Shown one piece after another: positions 47,688-56,059 of a DNA stretch of 64,000 nt (position 1 is the first letter of the stretch; every line of letters starts with the position of its first letter). Both the position numbers and the translations under genes were made by a program. The stretch is taken from contig JAIXRN010000027.1 in the NCBI GenBank assembly GCA_027485165.1, positions 1 through 64,000 of the forward strand, written 5' to 3'. The DNA is from Rubrivivax sp. (GTDB taxonomy: Bacteria; Pseudomonadota; Gammaproteobacteria; Burkholderiales; Burkholderiaceae_C). Below the pieces are notes generated by a model that was not told the DNA's origin, did no database searches, and worked only from the letters and a program-made list of their open reading frames with translations.

Positions 47688-49139
47688 ATGGACACCACCC
47701 TTTCCCCCGCTGTACGGCGTTTCGAAGACCTGCCTGGCCCGCGTGGACTGCCGGTGTTCGGCAACCTGCTGCAGATCGACAGCACGCGCATGCACCTGCA
47801 GCTGGAAGCCTGGCGCGCGCGCTACGGCCCGGTCTACCGGCTGCAGCTTGCGCACCGGCGGCTGGTGGTGGTGTCCGATCACAGCCTGATTGCTGCCGCG
47901 CTGCGCGACCGGCCCGAGGGCTTCAGGCGCACCAGCCGGCTGGAAGAGATCTGGTCGGAAATGGGCATGCTGGGCGGCGTGTTCGGGGCCAACGGCGACA
48001 CCTGGCGGCGCCAGCGCCGCATGGTCATGGCCAGCTTCGACCCAGCGCATGTGAAGCACTACTACCCGGCCATGCAGACCGTGGCCGGCCGCCTGGCCGG
48101 GCGCTGGCAACAGGCGGCAGACGCGGCGCGCCCGGTGGACCTGCTGCCCGACTTGATGCGCTACACCGTGGACACCATCGCCGGCCTGGCCTTTGGCGCC
48201 GAGGTGAACACGCTGGAAAGCGACGAAGACGTCATCCAGCAGCACCTGAACCGGCTCTTCCCCACGCTCTTCAAACGCATGTTCTCGCCCCTGCCCACCT
48301 GGCGCTGGTGGCCCAGTGCCGAAGACCGGGCCGTGCAGCGCAGCGTGGCGGCGGTGAACGCCGCGGTCGACGCCTTCGTGGCCCAGGCGCGTGCCCGCCT
48401 GGCGGCCGACCCGGCCCTGCGCGCCCAGCCGCGCAACCTGCTGGAAGCCATGCTGGTGGCGGCCGACGAACCCGATAGCGGCATCGACGACGCCCAGGTG
48501 GCCGGCAATGTGCTGACCATGCTGCTGGCCGGCGAAGACACCACCGCCAACACCCTGGGCTGGCTGCTGCACCTGCTGTGGCAGCACCCGGCCGCCCTGG
48601 CCCAGGCAGCGGCCGAGGTGCGCACCCGGTGCAGCTGGCCACCGACGATGGAAGAACTGGCGCAGCTGGACTTCGTCGAGGCCTGCATCCACGAAACCAT
48701 GCGGCTGAAGCCGGTGGCGCCGCAGAACGGCCTGGAAGCGCTGCGCGAGACGACAGTGGCCGGCGTGCGCATCGAGCCCGGCATGATCGTGATGGCGCTG
48801 ATGCGCTGGGACGCCGTCAGCGAAGCCGTGATGCCCGATGCCGCGGCTTTCCAGCCGCAGCGCTGGCTGGAAGGCGGCACGGAAGGGGGTGTGAAGGGCG
48901 GCCCGGCGCAGCAGGGTCACAGCGCCAAGCGCGTGTCCATGCCCTTCGGCGCCGGCCCGCGCATCTGCCCCGGGCGTTATCTGGCCATGCTGGAAATGAA
49001 GCTGGCGGTGGCCACGCTGCTGTTGCACTTCGACATCGCCAGTGTCGACACCCCCGACGGCCAGCCGCCGCGTGAGCGCCTGCACCTGGCGATGGCGCCG
49101 GTGGGCCTGTCGATGCGCCTGAAGGCCCGCGCGGCCTGA
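47688..49139 (+). CDS. Cytochrome P450
   Basis: 483-residue heme monooxygenase without membrane anchor. Proline-rich start DLPGPRGLPVFGNLL; I-helix oxygen-activation motif AGEDTTANTLG; ExxR in HETMR; heme-binding FGAGPRICPGRYLA with Cys427 as thiolate ligand. The overall look is of the CYP3/CYP4-like or fatty-acid hydroxylase type rather than small camphor-type P450s. A GGTEGGVKGG insertion precedes the heme loop. No ferredoxin or reductase gene is adjacent. An acyl-CoA ligase and enoyl-CoA hydratase follow, so an acid or fatty substrate is plausible (inference). Confidence 0.93.
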   Translation: MDTTLSPAVRRFEDLPGPRGLPVFGNLLQIDSTRMHLQLEAWRARYGPVYRLQLAHRRLVVVSDHSLIAAALRDRPEGFRRTSRLEEIWSEMGMLGGVFGANGDTWRRQRRMVMASFDPAHVKHYYPAMQTVAGRLAGRWQQAADAARPVDLLPDLMRYTVDTIAGLAFGAEVNTLESDEDVIQQHLNRLFPTLFKRMFSPLPTWRWWPSAEDRAVQRSVAAVNAAVDAFVAQARARLAADPALRAQPRNLLEAMLVAADEPDSGIDDAQVAGNVLTMLLAGEDTTANTLGWLLHLLWQHPAALAQAAAEVRTRCSWPPTMEELAQLDFVEACIHETMRLKPVAPQNGLEALRETTVAGVRIEPGMIVMALMRWDAVSEAVMPDAAAFQPQRWLEGGTEGGVKGGPAQQGHSAKRVSMPFGAGPRICPGRYLAMLEMKLAVATLLLHFDIASVDTPDGQPPRERLHLAMAPVGLSMRLKARAA

Positions 49140-49188
49140 AGCTTTCTCTGAGTCATTCCCCTTCCACCCTGTTTCCTGCGACACACCG

Positions 49189-50835
49189 ATGAACCTGTAC
49201 GACCAGCACCTGGACAAGAACGCCGCCAACTACGCCAGCCTGTCGCCGGTGAGCTTCGTCGAACGCAGTGCCGAAGTCTTTGCCGACCTGCCAGCCGTGG
49301 TGCACGGCGCACGCCGCTACACCTGGGCGCAGACGCGTGACCGCAGTGCCCGCCTGGCTGCTGCCCTGCGCGCTGCCGGCGTTGGCCGCGGCAGCACCGT
49401 CAGCGTGATGCTGCCCAACACGCCCGAGATGGTGGAAGCGCACTACGCCGTACCCGCGCTGGGCGCCGTGCTGAACACGCTGAACACGCGGCTGGACGCA
49501 CCGCTGCTGGCCTGGCAGATGAACCACTGCGAAGCCAGTGTGCTGGTCACCGACCGCGAATTCGCGCCGGTGATGGCTCGGGCCCTCGAACTGTTGCGCA
49601 CCGAACACGGCCGCGAGCTGCTGGTCATCGACGTGCTCGACAGCGAATACACCGGCCCTGGCGAACGCCTGGGCACGCTCGACTACGAGGCCTGGCTGGC
49701 CGCGCATGCGCCGCTGCCGCGCCTGGAGGGCCCGGCCGACGAATGGGACGCGATCGCCATCAGCTACACCAGCGGCACCACCGGCGATCCCAAGGGCGTG
49801 GTCACCCACCACCGCGGCGCCTACCTGAACGCCGTGTGCAACGCCGCTACCTGGACGATGCCGCACTTCCCGAAGTACCTGTGGACGCTGCCGATGTTCC
49901 ACTGCAACGGCTGGTGCTTCCCCTGGACGGTGGCCCTGCTGGGCGGTACGCATGTGTGCTTGCGGCGCGTGGATGCGGCGGCCATCCTGCAGGCCATGCG
50001 CGAGCATGGCGTGGACCACTACTGCGCCGCGCCCATCGTGCACAGCCTGATCATCAATGCCCCGGCCGAAGCGCGCGCCGGCATCCAGCAGAAGGTGCGC
50101 GGCATGGTGGCCGGCGCGGCGCCGCCGGCGGCCATGATCGAAGGCATGGCCAGGATCGGCTTCGACATCACGCACGTCTACGGCTTGACCGAGGTCTATG
50201 GCCCGGCCAGCGTGGCCGTGAAGCGGGACGGCTGGGCACACGAAAGCTTGAGCGAACAGACGCGGCTGAACGGCCGCCAGGGCGTGCGCTACGCCCTGCA
50301 GGACGGCATGACCGTGCTCGACCCGCAGACCCTGGCCGAGGTGCCGGCCGACGGCCAGACCATGGGCGAGATCATGTTCCGCGGCAACATCGTGATGAAG
50401 GGTTACCTGAAGAACCCCGCTGCCACGGCCAAGGCCTTTGAAGGCGGCTGGTTCCACACCGGCGACCTGGCCGTGCTGGAAGCCGACCGCTACGTGAAGA
50501 TCAAGGACCGCAGCAAGGACATCATCATCAGTGGCGGCGAAAACATCAGCAGCATCGAAGTCGAAGACGCGCTGTACCGCCACCCGGCCGTGATGGCCTG
50601 CGCCGTGGTCGCCCGGCCCGACCCGAAGTGGGGCGAAACGCCGGTGGCCTATGTCGAACTGAAGCCCGACAGCACCGTCACGGCCGCCGAACTGGTGGCG
50701 CATTGCAAGACGCTGCTGGCCGGCTACAAGGTGCCGCGCGAAGTGCGCTTCGAGCCGATCCCGAAGACCAGCACGGGCAAGATCCAGAAGTTCGAATTGC
50801 GCCAGCGCGCACAGTCCACCCAGGCCTTCGATTGA
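49189..50835 (+). CDS. Acyl-CoA synthetase (AMP-forming)
   Basis: 548-residue ligase that activates a carboxylic acid with ATP and CoA. AMP-binding P-loop YTSGTTGDPKG begins at residue 193; TEVYGP and FHTGDLAVLEADRYVKIKDR with the hinge aspartate follow; the C-terminal catalytic lysine is in PKTSTGKIQKFELR. It resembles the medium-chain or methylmercaptopropionate-CoA ligase branch (DmdB/FadD-like); the substrate cannot be fixed. It lies between the P450 and an enoyl-CoA hydratase, 11 bases before the latter. Confidence 0.92.
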   Translation: MNLYDQHLDKNAANYASLSPVSFVERSAEVFADLPAVVHGARRYTWAQTRDRSARLAAALRAAGVGRGSTVSVMLPNTPEMVEAHYAVPALGAVLNTLNTRLDAPLLAWQMNHCEASVLVTDREFAPVMARALELLRTEHGRELLVIDVLDSEYTGPGERLGTLDYEAWLAAHAPLPRLEGPADEWDAIAISYTSGTTGDPKGVVTHHRGAYLNAVCNAATWTMPHFPKYLWTLPMFHCNGWCFPWTVALLGGTHVCLRRVDAAAILQAMREHGVDHYCAAPIVHSLIINAPAEARAGIQQKVRGMVAGAAPPAAMIEGMARIGFDITHVYGLTEVYGPASVAVKRDGWAHESLSEQTRLNGRQGVRYALQDGMTVLDPQTLAEVPADGQTMGEIMFRGNIVMKGYLKNPAATAKAFEGGWFHTGDLAVLEADRYVKIKDRSKDIIISGGENISSIEVEDALYRHPAVMACAVVARPDPKWGETPVAYVELKPDSTVTAAELVAHCKTLLAGYKVPREVRFEPIPKTSTGKIQKFELRQRAQSTQAFD

Positions 50836-50846
50836 GGAGCAGACCC

Positions 50847-51641
50847 ATGGAACCCACCGCCGCCAATGCCCCCCTGGTGCTGTTCGAACAAGACACCCGC
50901 GGCGTCGTCACGCTCACGCTGAACCGGCCGCATGCCTTCAACGCCCTGAGCGAAGCGATGCTGGAAGCCCTGCAGCAGGCGCTGGACCGCGTGGCGGCCG
51001 ACGACAGCGTGCGCGTGGTGGTGCTGGCCGCCGCCGGCCGCGCCTTCTGCGCCGGCCACGACCTGAAGGAGATGCGCGCCGAACCCCGCCAGGTCTACTA
51101 CGAACGCCTGTTCGCGCAATGTGGCCGCTTGATGATGAGCCTGCAGCGCCTGCCGGTGCCAGTGCTGGCGCGGGTGCAGGGCATTGCCACCGCCGCGGGC
51201 TGCCAGCTGGTGGCCATGTGCGACCTGGCCGTGGCCAGCAGCGACGCCAAGTTCGCCGTCAGCGGCGTCAACCTGGGCCTGTTCTGCAGCACGCCCAGCG
51301 TGGCGTTGGCCCGCAACCTGTCGCGCAAGGCGGCCTTCGAGATGCTGGTGACGGGCGACTTCATCAGCGCCGACGAAGCCCTGGCCCGCGGCCTGGTGAA
51401 CCGCGTGGCCCCGGCGGGCGAACTAGACGCCGCCGTCGAAGCCCTGGTGGCGCGGATCGCCGCCAAGCCGCGCGTGGCGCTGGCCATGGGCAAGGCGCTG
51501 TTCTACCGCCAGCTGGAAACGGGCATCGAAGCCGCCTATGCCGACGCCGCCAGCACCATGGCCTGCAACATGATGGACGCCAGCGCGCTGGAAGGCGTGC
51601 AGGCCTTTATCGACAAGCGGCCGCCGAACTGGCCGCAGTGA
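50847..51641 (+). CDS. Enoyl-CoA hydratase/isomerase family protein
   Basis: 264-residue crotonase-fold enzyme. Substrate loop GRAFCAGHDLKEM gives the first oxyanion-hole region, and ATAAGCQLVAMCDLAVASSDAKF the second. The usual catalytic glutamates (GAGxE...E) are replaced by AGCQ and GVNLGLFCSTPS, as in some ECHDC3-like hydratases. Activity may therefore differ from classical hydration. GAGGAG ribosome site 7 bases before the ATG. Part of the run with the acyl-CoA ligase. Confidence 0.88.
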   Translation: MEPTAANAPLVLFEQDTRGVVTLTLNRPHAFNALSEAMLEALQQALDRVAADDSVRVVVLAAAGRAFCAGHDLKEMRAEPRQVYYERLFAQCGRLMMSLQRLPVPVLARVQGIATAAGCQLVAMCDLAVASSDAKFAVSGVNLGLFCSTPSVALARNLSRKAAFEMLVTGDFISADEALARGLVNRVAPAGELDAAVEALVARIAAKPRVALAMGKALFYRQLETGIEAAYADAASTMACNMMDASALEGVQAFIDKRPPNWPQ

Positions 51642-51682
51642 TGTTCGGGCGCGCCACGTCACGGTGGCGTGGGGCCCTGAGC

Positions 51683-51737
51683 AGCCCGTCACCGGCCCGT
51701 CACCGGCCCATCATCAGCCCGCCACCAGCCCATCAAT
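51683..51737. repeat. Degenerate 11-bp tandem array, five copies
   Basis: AGCCCGTCACC, GGCCCGTCACC, GGCCCATCATC, AGCCCGCCACC, AGCCCATCAAT. It lies between the convergent hydratase and ribbon-helix-helix genes and its last copy runs into the latter's stop. Confidence 0.75.
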
Positions 51738-51933
51738 CACCGCCTTCTCCAGGGCCTGGCAATGAAGGCGGTGCCGGCGCCACGCGCCGACCGCGCCGCG
51801 CCAGGGCCTCGCGCAGCAGGTATTCCACCTGGGCGTTTACGCTGCGCAGTTCCTCGGCCGCCAGGCGTTCGACCTCGGCCCACAGCGCCGGGTCCACGCG
51901 CAGCGGGAACTGCTTCTTGCCCGGGCTGGCCAT
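51733..51933 (-). CDS. Small Arc/ribbon-helix-helix protein
   Basis: 66 residues. The core KKQFPLRVDPALWAEVERLA, SVNAQVEYLLREAL is a clear ribbon-helix-helix (Arc-like) DNA-binding fold: short beta strand then two helices. The C-terminus is a Pro/Gly tail. It is the last gene of a three-gene unit (SPFH, PH-like protein, this), starting 6 bases after its neighbour. It probably represses its own operon through the palindrome at 53331-53360 (inference). Confidence 0.8.
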   Translation of the reverse strand: MASPGKKQFPLRVDPALWAEVERLAAEELRSVNAQVEYLLREALARRGRRVAPAPPSLPGPGEGGD

Positions 51934-51939
51934 GCGGGG

Positions 51940-52398
51940 TCAGCGCCGCGCGGGCAGGCGGGCCTGGATGAAGCCGGCCAGCCGCGCCGGTTCATCGCTG
52001 CCCAGGATCAGCGTGCGGCCGTCGCGCAGGTGCAGCGCCACCGCCCCGAAGCCCGCGGCGTTGTAGAGCATGCCACCTTTGGTGCGCCGCGCGCCCCAGC
52101 CGTCCAGCCAGGTGGTGCGCGTGGGTTCGACGCCGGCGATCTCAGCGATGTCGACGCCCCAATGCGGCCAGCCCAGCCGGCCGTACCGCCATTCCACGCG
52201 ACCCTGCCCGACCTCGACGGTGAACCGGCTGAACATCAGCCACAGCGCGGCACCGATGATGGCCAGTCCCGCCAGGCCGACCTCGACGGTGGCGCCTTCC
52301 TTGTTCAGCAGGCCAATGGTCGCGCTGGCCAGCCCGGGCGGCAACAGGGCCCAGGCCAGCCACACGCCCTGGGTGCGCTTGTAGACGGGGTGCCGCAT
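51940..52398 (-). CDS. Small membrane protein with PH-like domain
   Basis: 152 residues. Two hydrophobic segments at about 13-30 and 39-56, then a soluble C-terminal domain ([20 protein letters not shown]... [18 protein letters not shown]) that looks like a bacterial PH domain. I know no function. It lies between the SPFH gene (15 bases) and the RHH gene (6 bases), so all three are probably co-expressed. Confidence 0.75.
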   Translation of the reverse strand: MRHPVYKRTQGVWLAWALLPPGLASATIGLLNKEGATVEVGLAGLAIIGAALWLMFSRFTVEVGQGRVEWRYGRLGWPHWGVDIAEIAGVEPTRTTWLDGWGARRTKGGMLYNAAGFGAVALHLRDGRTLILGSDEPARLAGFIQARLPARR

Positions 52399-52413
52399 GG
52401 TCAGCGTCTGTCT

Positions 52414-53313
52414 TCAGCCGTACAGGGTGCCGGTGTTGATGACCGGTTGGGCTTCCCGGTCCGCACACAGCACGACGAGCAGGTTGCTGACCATGCTGGC
52501 CTTGCGCTCGTCGTCCAGGTGCACCACCTGGCGCTCGGACAGGCTGTTCAGCGCGGCTTCGACCATGCCCACAGCGCCCTGCACGATCTTGTGGCGCGCG
52601 CTGACGATGGCCTCGGCCTGCTGGCGGCGCAGCATCACCTGGGCGATCTCGGGCGCATAGGCCAGGTGGCTGATCTTGGCGTCTTCCACTTCGACGCCGG
52701 CAGCCGAGAAGCGGGCCTGCAGCTCGTCGCGCAGCGAGGCCGAGACCGCGTCCAGCCCGCCGCGCAGCGTGTGCGCGCCTTCCGCCAGGTCGTCGCCCGT
52801 GTCGTAGGCGTACATCGACGCGAGGTGGCGGATGGCAGCTTCGGCCTGCACCTTCACGTAGTTCTCGTAATCGTCGACGTCGAAGGCCGCCTGGGCCGCG
52901 TCACGCACACGCCAGACGACGACGGCGCCGATCTCGATCGGGTTGCCGCGCAGGTCGTTGACCTTCAGCGGCGCGACATTCAGGTTGCGTGAACGCAGCG
53001 ATATGCGCGCCCTGCTCGTCAGCGGGTTGGCCCAGCGCAGGCCTTCGCCGCGGTCGGTGCCGCTGTAGGCACCGAAGAGCGTGATGTTGGCGGCCTCGTT
53101 GGGCTGCAGCATGTACAGGCCGACCAGGGTGAAGATGCCGGCGGCCAGAAAGAACGGGATGGGCACGATGAAGGGGGTGCCGCCACCGCGCACCACCGCG
53201 AACACCAGCACCGGGCACACCAGCAGCAAGGCCACGCCCAGGGCCACCATGGGGTAGCCGTTGCGGGCTGCGGCGGCGCGTTCCTGGCTGCGCGCTTGGG
53301 AAGTCGTGGCCAT
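52414..53313 (-). CDS. SPFH/Band 7 domain membrane protein
   Basis: 299 residues. Two membrane helices (about 20-41 and 47-67), then an SPFH domain (about 70-215; [56 protein letters not shown]), then a helical tail ([20 protein letters not shown]). SPFH proteins form ring-like scaffolds in membranes. The specific role is unknown. First gene of the operon with the PH-like and RHH genes; a long AT-rich dyad lies 18 bases upstream of its start. Confidence 0.9.
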   Translation of the reverse strand: MATTSQARSQERAAAARNGYPMVALGVALLLVCPVLVFAVVRGGGTPFIVPIPFFLAAGIFTLVGLYMLQPNEAANITLFGAYSGTDRGEGLRWANPLTSRARISLRSRNLNVAPLKVNDLRGNPIEIGAVVVWRVRDAAQAAFDVDDYENYVKVQAEAAIRHLASMYAYDTGDDLAEGAHTLRGGLDAVSASLRDELQARFSAAGVEVEDAKISHLAYAPEIAQVMLRRQQAEAIVSARHKIVQGAVGMVEAALNSLSERQVVHLDDERKASMVSNLLVVLCADREAQPVINTGTLYG

Positions 53314-53330
53314 GTCTTGGCTCCGGGGTC

Positions 53331-53360
53331 TGAAATTGAAGTGATATCACTTTAGTTTCA
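53331..53360. promoter_or_regulatory. AT-rich 30-bp dyad, probable operator of the SPFH operon
   Basis: The centre AAGTGATATCACTT (53339-53352) is a perfect 14-bp palindrome. It is flanked symmetrically by TGAAA (53331-53335) and TTTCA (53356-53360). The whole is far more AT-rich than its surroundings and ends 18 bases before the SPFH start codon. Such spacing suits a repressor overlapping a promoter. The operon's own RHH protein is the obvious candidate. Confidence 0.7.
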
Positions 53361-53456
53361 ATCTTTCAGGCCGTCAAGCCGCACGTCCAGGCGGCCCCTG
53401 TGCCAGATGGCCTGCGAGCCCTTCCCCAGCTTCAGCGCAGGCCGCATGCTCGGCAC

Positions 53457-53462
53457 TAGCAT
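53457..53462 (+). promoter_or_regulatory. TAGCAT -10-like box for the aminotransferase
   Basis: TAGCAT, six bases (CGCCGC), ATG 53469. Same hexamer and distance as before the second sulfhydrylase. Confidence 0.45.
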
Positions 53463-53468
53463 CGCCGC

Positions 53469-54674
53469 ATGACGACCACGCCCTATCTCGACGCCCGCAT
53501 CCCGGGCCGCCGCCTGCTGCAAAGCCCCGGGCCCACGCCCATCCCCGAGGCCGTGATGCAGGCCCTGACCAGCCCCTGCATGGACATGGGCGACCCGCGC
53601 GTGGACGAGACCATTGCCGCCTGCGAAACCGGCCTGAAGCCGGTGCTGGGCACGCGCGATGGCGATGTCTTCTTCTTCATCAGCAACGGCCATGGCGCCT
53701 GGGAAGCCGCGATCGAAAACCTGGTGCCGCCGGGCGGCGCCGTGCTGGTGCCCGGCACCGGCCACTTCAGCGAAGGCTGGGCCGTGCAGGCCGAAGCCCT
53801 GGGCCGGCGCGTGGTGCGCACGCCCTGGGTGGAAGGCCTGCCGATCGACGCTGCGGCCATCACGCAGGCGCTGCGCGACGACCCGCGGCACGAGATCGCG
53901 GCCGTGTTCGTGGTGCACACCGACACCAGCAGCGGCATCACCAGCGACTTGGCCGCGCTGCGCGCTGCGCTCACGGCCAGCGGCCACCCGGCGCTGTTCG
54001 TCGTCGACGTGGTGGCGTCGCTGGGGGTGGAACCCTTCGACTTCGACGCCCTGGGCGTGGACATGGCCGTGGGCGCTTCACAGAAAGGCCTGATGTGCCC
54101 GCCCGGCGTGGGCTTCGTGGCCACCAGCGCGCGGGCTTTCGCAGCCGCGCAGCGCAACCCGGCGCCGCGCTTTTACTGGGACATCGTGGCGCGCAAGAGC
54201 CCGCTGTCCTACCGCAAGTTCTGCGGCACGCCGCCGCAGAACTTGCTGGCGGCGCTGCGCGTGGCGCTGGGCCTGCTGCAGCAGGAGGGCCTGCCCCAGG
54301 TGCTGGCACGCCACCGCCGCCTGGCGGGGCTGACGCACGCTGCGGTGGAAGGCTGGGCCGAGGCCGGCGCGCTGGGCTTCTTCGCGCGCGACGCGGCCTG
54401 CCGTTCGAACGCTGTCACCACCATCACTGTGCCACCCGGCACGGACGTTGATGCCCTGCGCGCGCTGGCCCGCGAGGACTACCAGGTCGCCTTCGCGGGT
54501 GCCCTGGGCCCGCTGCACGGACGCGGCTTTCGCATCGGCCATCTGGGCGACCAGAACCCCGCCAACTTGCTGGGCGCCATCGCCGCCATCGAAGCCGCTT
54601 TGCGCGCCCAGGGCGTGCCGGTAGGCGACGGCATCGGGCGCGCGGTGCGCCGGCTGGCAGCAGAGGAACGCTAG
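53469..54674 (+). CDS. Class V aminotransferase, alanine/serine-glyoxylate type
   Basis: 401-residue PLP enzyme of the serine-pyruvate / alanine-glyoxylate aminotransferase group. N-terminal LLQSPGPTPIPEAV; FFFISNGHGAWEAAIENLVP; HTDTSSGITSDLAALRAAL; PLP aspartate in VVDVVASLG and lysine Lys206 in GASQKGLMCPPG. The C-terminal RIGHLGDQNPANLLGAI is diagnostic. It links glyoxylate, serine, glycine and alanine, which ties in with gcv and sdaA elsewhere in the window, although it is transcribed alone. Confidence 0.9.
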   Translation: MTTTPYLDARIPGRRLLQSPGPTPIPEAVMQALTSPCMDMGDPRVDETIAACETGLKPVLGTRDGDVFFFISNGHGAWEAAIENLVPPGGAVLVPGTGHFSEGWAVQAEALGRRVVRTPWVEGLPIDAAAITQALRDDPRHEIAAVFVVHTDTSSGITSDLAALRAALTASGHPALFVVDVVASLGVEPFDFDALGVDMAVGASQKGLMCPPGVGFVATSARAFAAAQRNPAPRFYWDIVARKSPLSYRKFCGTPPQNLLAALRVALGLLQQEGLPQVLARHRRLAGLTHAAVEGWAEAGALGFFARDAACRSNAVTTITVPPGTDVDALRALAREDYQVAFAGALGPLHGRGFRIGHLGDQNPANLLGAIAAIEAALRAQGVPVGDGIGRAVRRLAAEER

Positions 54675-54693
54675 ACCGCTGACCGCTAGTCCG

Positions 54694-55947
54694 CTACAGC
54701 GCTGCCGGCCTGGCAGCGCTGCCTGGCGTGCCGGTGCGGCCGTAGGTCAGCCGCGCCCACAGGGCTTCCATCGGCCCGCGCTTGTGGCGGCTCAGCCACC
54801 AGCGGCTGATGGGCACCTGCACGCAGAAGAACAGCGCCACCGACAAGGCCAGGCCCGCAGCCGGCCCCACCTTGGCCCACAGGCCGAAGCCCCAGGCGTA
54901 GAACAGGGTGGTGCAGATCAGGGTCTGCATCAGGTAGTTGGTCAGCGGCATGCGGCCCGCCCATTCGAAGGGCTTGAACAGGGTGCGCCAGGTGGGGCGC
55001 TGGAACAGCTGCACGATCAGCAGCACGTAGAACACCATCACCATGGGCCGCGACACGTTGTAGCAAAGCCCAGCGAAGGTCTTGATCAGGCTCGGGCCGG
55101 GCGTGCGATGGGTGTCGAAGATCCACATCGCCAGGCTGGACAGCGCCAGGCCGGCTACCAGCATCGCCCAGGTCAGCCAGCGGATGGTGGGCATCAGTTC
55201 GGGCACGCGCTGGGCCCAGCGCCGGCGACCGGCCAGTACGCCGATGAGCATGGTCAGCGTCATCGCCACGTACCAGCCGAAGGTGCCCCACAGCGAATAC
55301 AGGTCGCCGTACTCGAAGGCCATGATGCGCATGTTTTCGCGCGCGGTGTCGAAGAAGCTGCCGGCGCCGTAGGCCGCGTCGCTGCTGCTGGCAAAGCCCT
55401 TGGCGATGGCCACCCGGCTGGTGACGAACTCACGGCTGACGTAGGCCACGCGCAGCAGGCTGGCCACCAGCGGGTAGACGATGCAGCCCACCATCACCCA
55501 GACCAGCGTGCGATCACTCGCCTTGCGCAGCCCGAACAGCAGCAAGATGCCCAGGATGGCGTAGACGTGCAGCACGTCGCCGAACCAGAACACGCAGGCG
55601 TGCACCACGCCGATCAGCAGCAGCACCAGCAGCCGGCGCAGGTACAGCCAGTCGGCCTGCAGCGCGTTGGCCTGCTGCATGCGCGCGAACTGGATCGTGA
55701 AGCCCAGGCCGAACAGCACGCTGAACAGGCTGTTGAACTTGCCCGAAAACAGCGCGTCGCGCACCAGTTCTGCGCGCTGGTCTAGCAACGCCGGCCAGTA
55801 GCGTGATCCGTCGGCTTCGTGCCAGCCCGCGTAGCTGAAGCCGGGCATGTTCATGATCAGGATGCCCATCAGCGCGAAGCCGCGCAGGACGTCCAGGAGG
55901 GGCAGGCGTTCCGCGTCGGGCAGCGGCTGGGCGGGTGGGCTGGGCAT
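54694..55947 (-). CDS. DUF418 membrane protein
   Basis: 417-residue inner-membrane protein with about ten hydrophobic segments. N-terminal LPLLDVLRGFALMGILIMNM and the C-terminal block WAGRMPLTNYLMQTLICTTLFYAWG are the DUF418 signatures. Members resemble acyltransferase-3 or transport proteins but have no assigned reaction. ATG 55947 is chosen; the frame stays open 25 codons above it without conserved residues. Convergent with the aminotransferase gene. Confidence 0.87.
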   Translation of the reverse strand: MPSPPAQPLPDAERLPLLDVLRGFALMGILIMNMPGFSYAGWHEADGSRYWPALLDQRAELVRDALFSGKFNSLFSVLFGLGFTIQFARMQQANALQADWLYLRRLLVLLLIGVVHACVFWFGDVLHVYAILGILLLFGLRKASDRTLVWVMVGCIVYPLVASLLRVAYVSREFVTSRVAIAKGFASSSDAAYGAGSFFDTARENMRIMAFEYGDLYSLWGTFGWYVAMTLTMLIGVLAGRRRWAQRVPELMPTIRWLTWAMLVAGLALSSLAMWIFDTHRTPGPSLIKTFAGLCYNVSRPMVMVFYVLLIVQLFQRPTWRTLFKPFEWAGRMPLTNYLMQTLICTTLFYAWGFGLWAKVGPAAGLALSVALFFCVQVPISRWWLSRHKRGPMEALWARLTYGRTGTPGSAARPAAL

Positions 55948-56026
55948 GGTGCGGGCCTTCAACTGCAGGTGATCTGCACAAGTGCCCATCATGAGCGGGG
56001 TCTTGCCACAAGGGCATCCCACAAAT

Positions 56027-56050
56027 GCTGCACGCCGTGCGGCGTGCAGC
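56027..56050 (-). terminator. Perfect hairpin after opgH
   Basis: GCTGCACGCC, loop, GGCGTGCAGC: a perfect 10-bp stem with a 4-base loop, 9 bases past the opgH stop. On the minus strand it is followed by ATTTGTGG, a partial T run. Confidence 0.6.
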
Positions 56051-56059
56051 TACCCCCGT

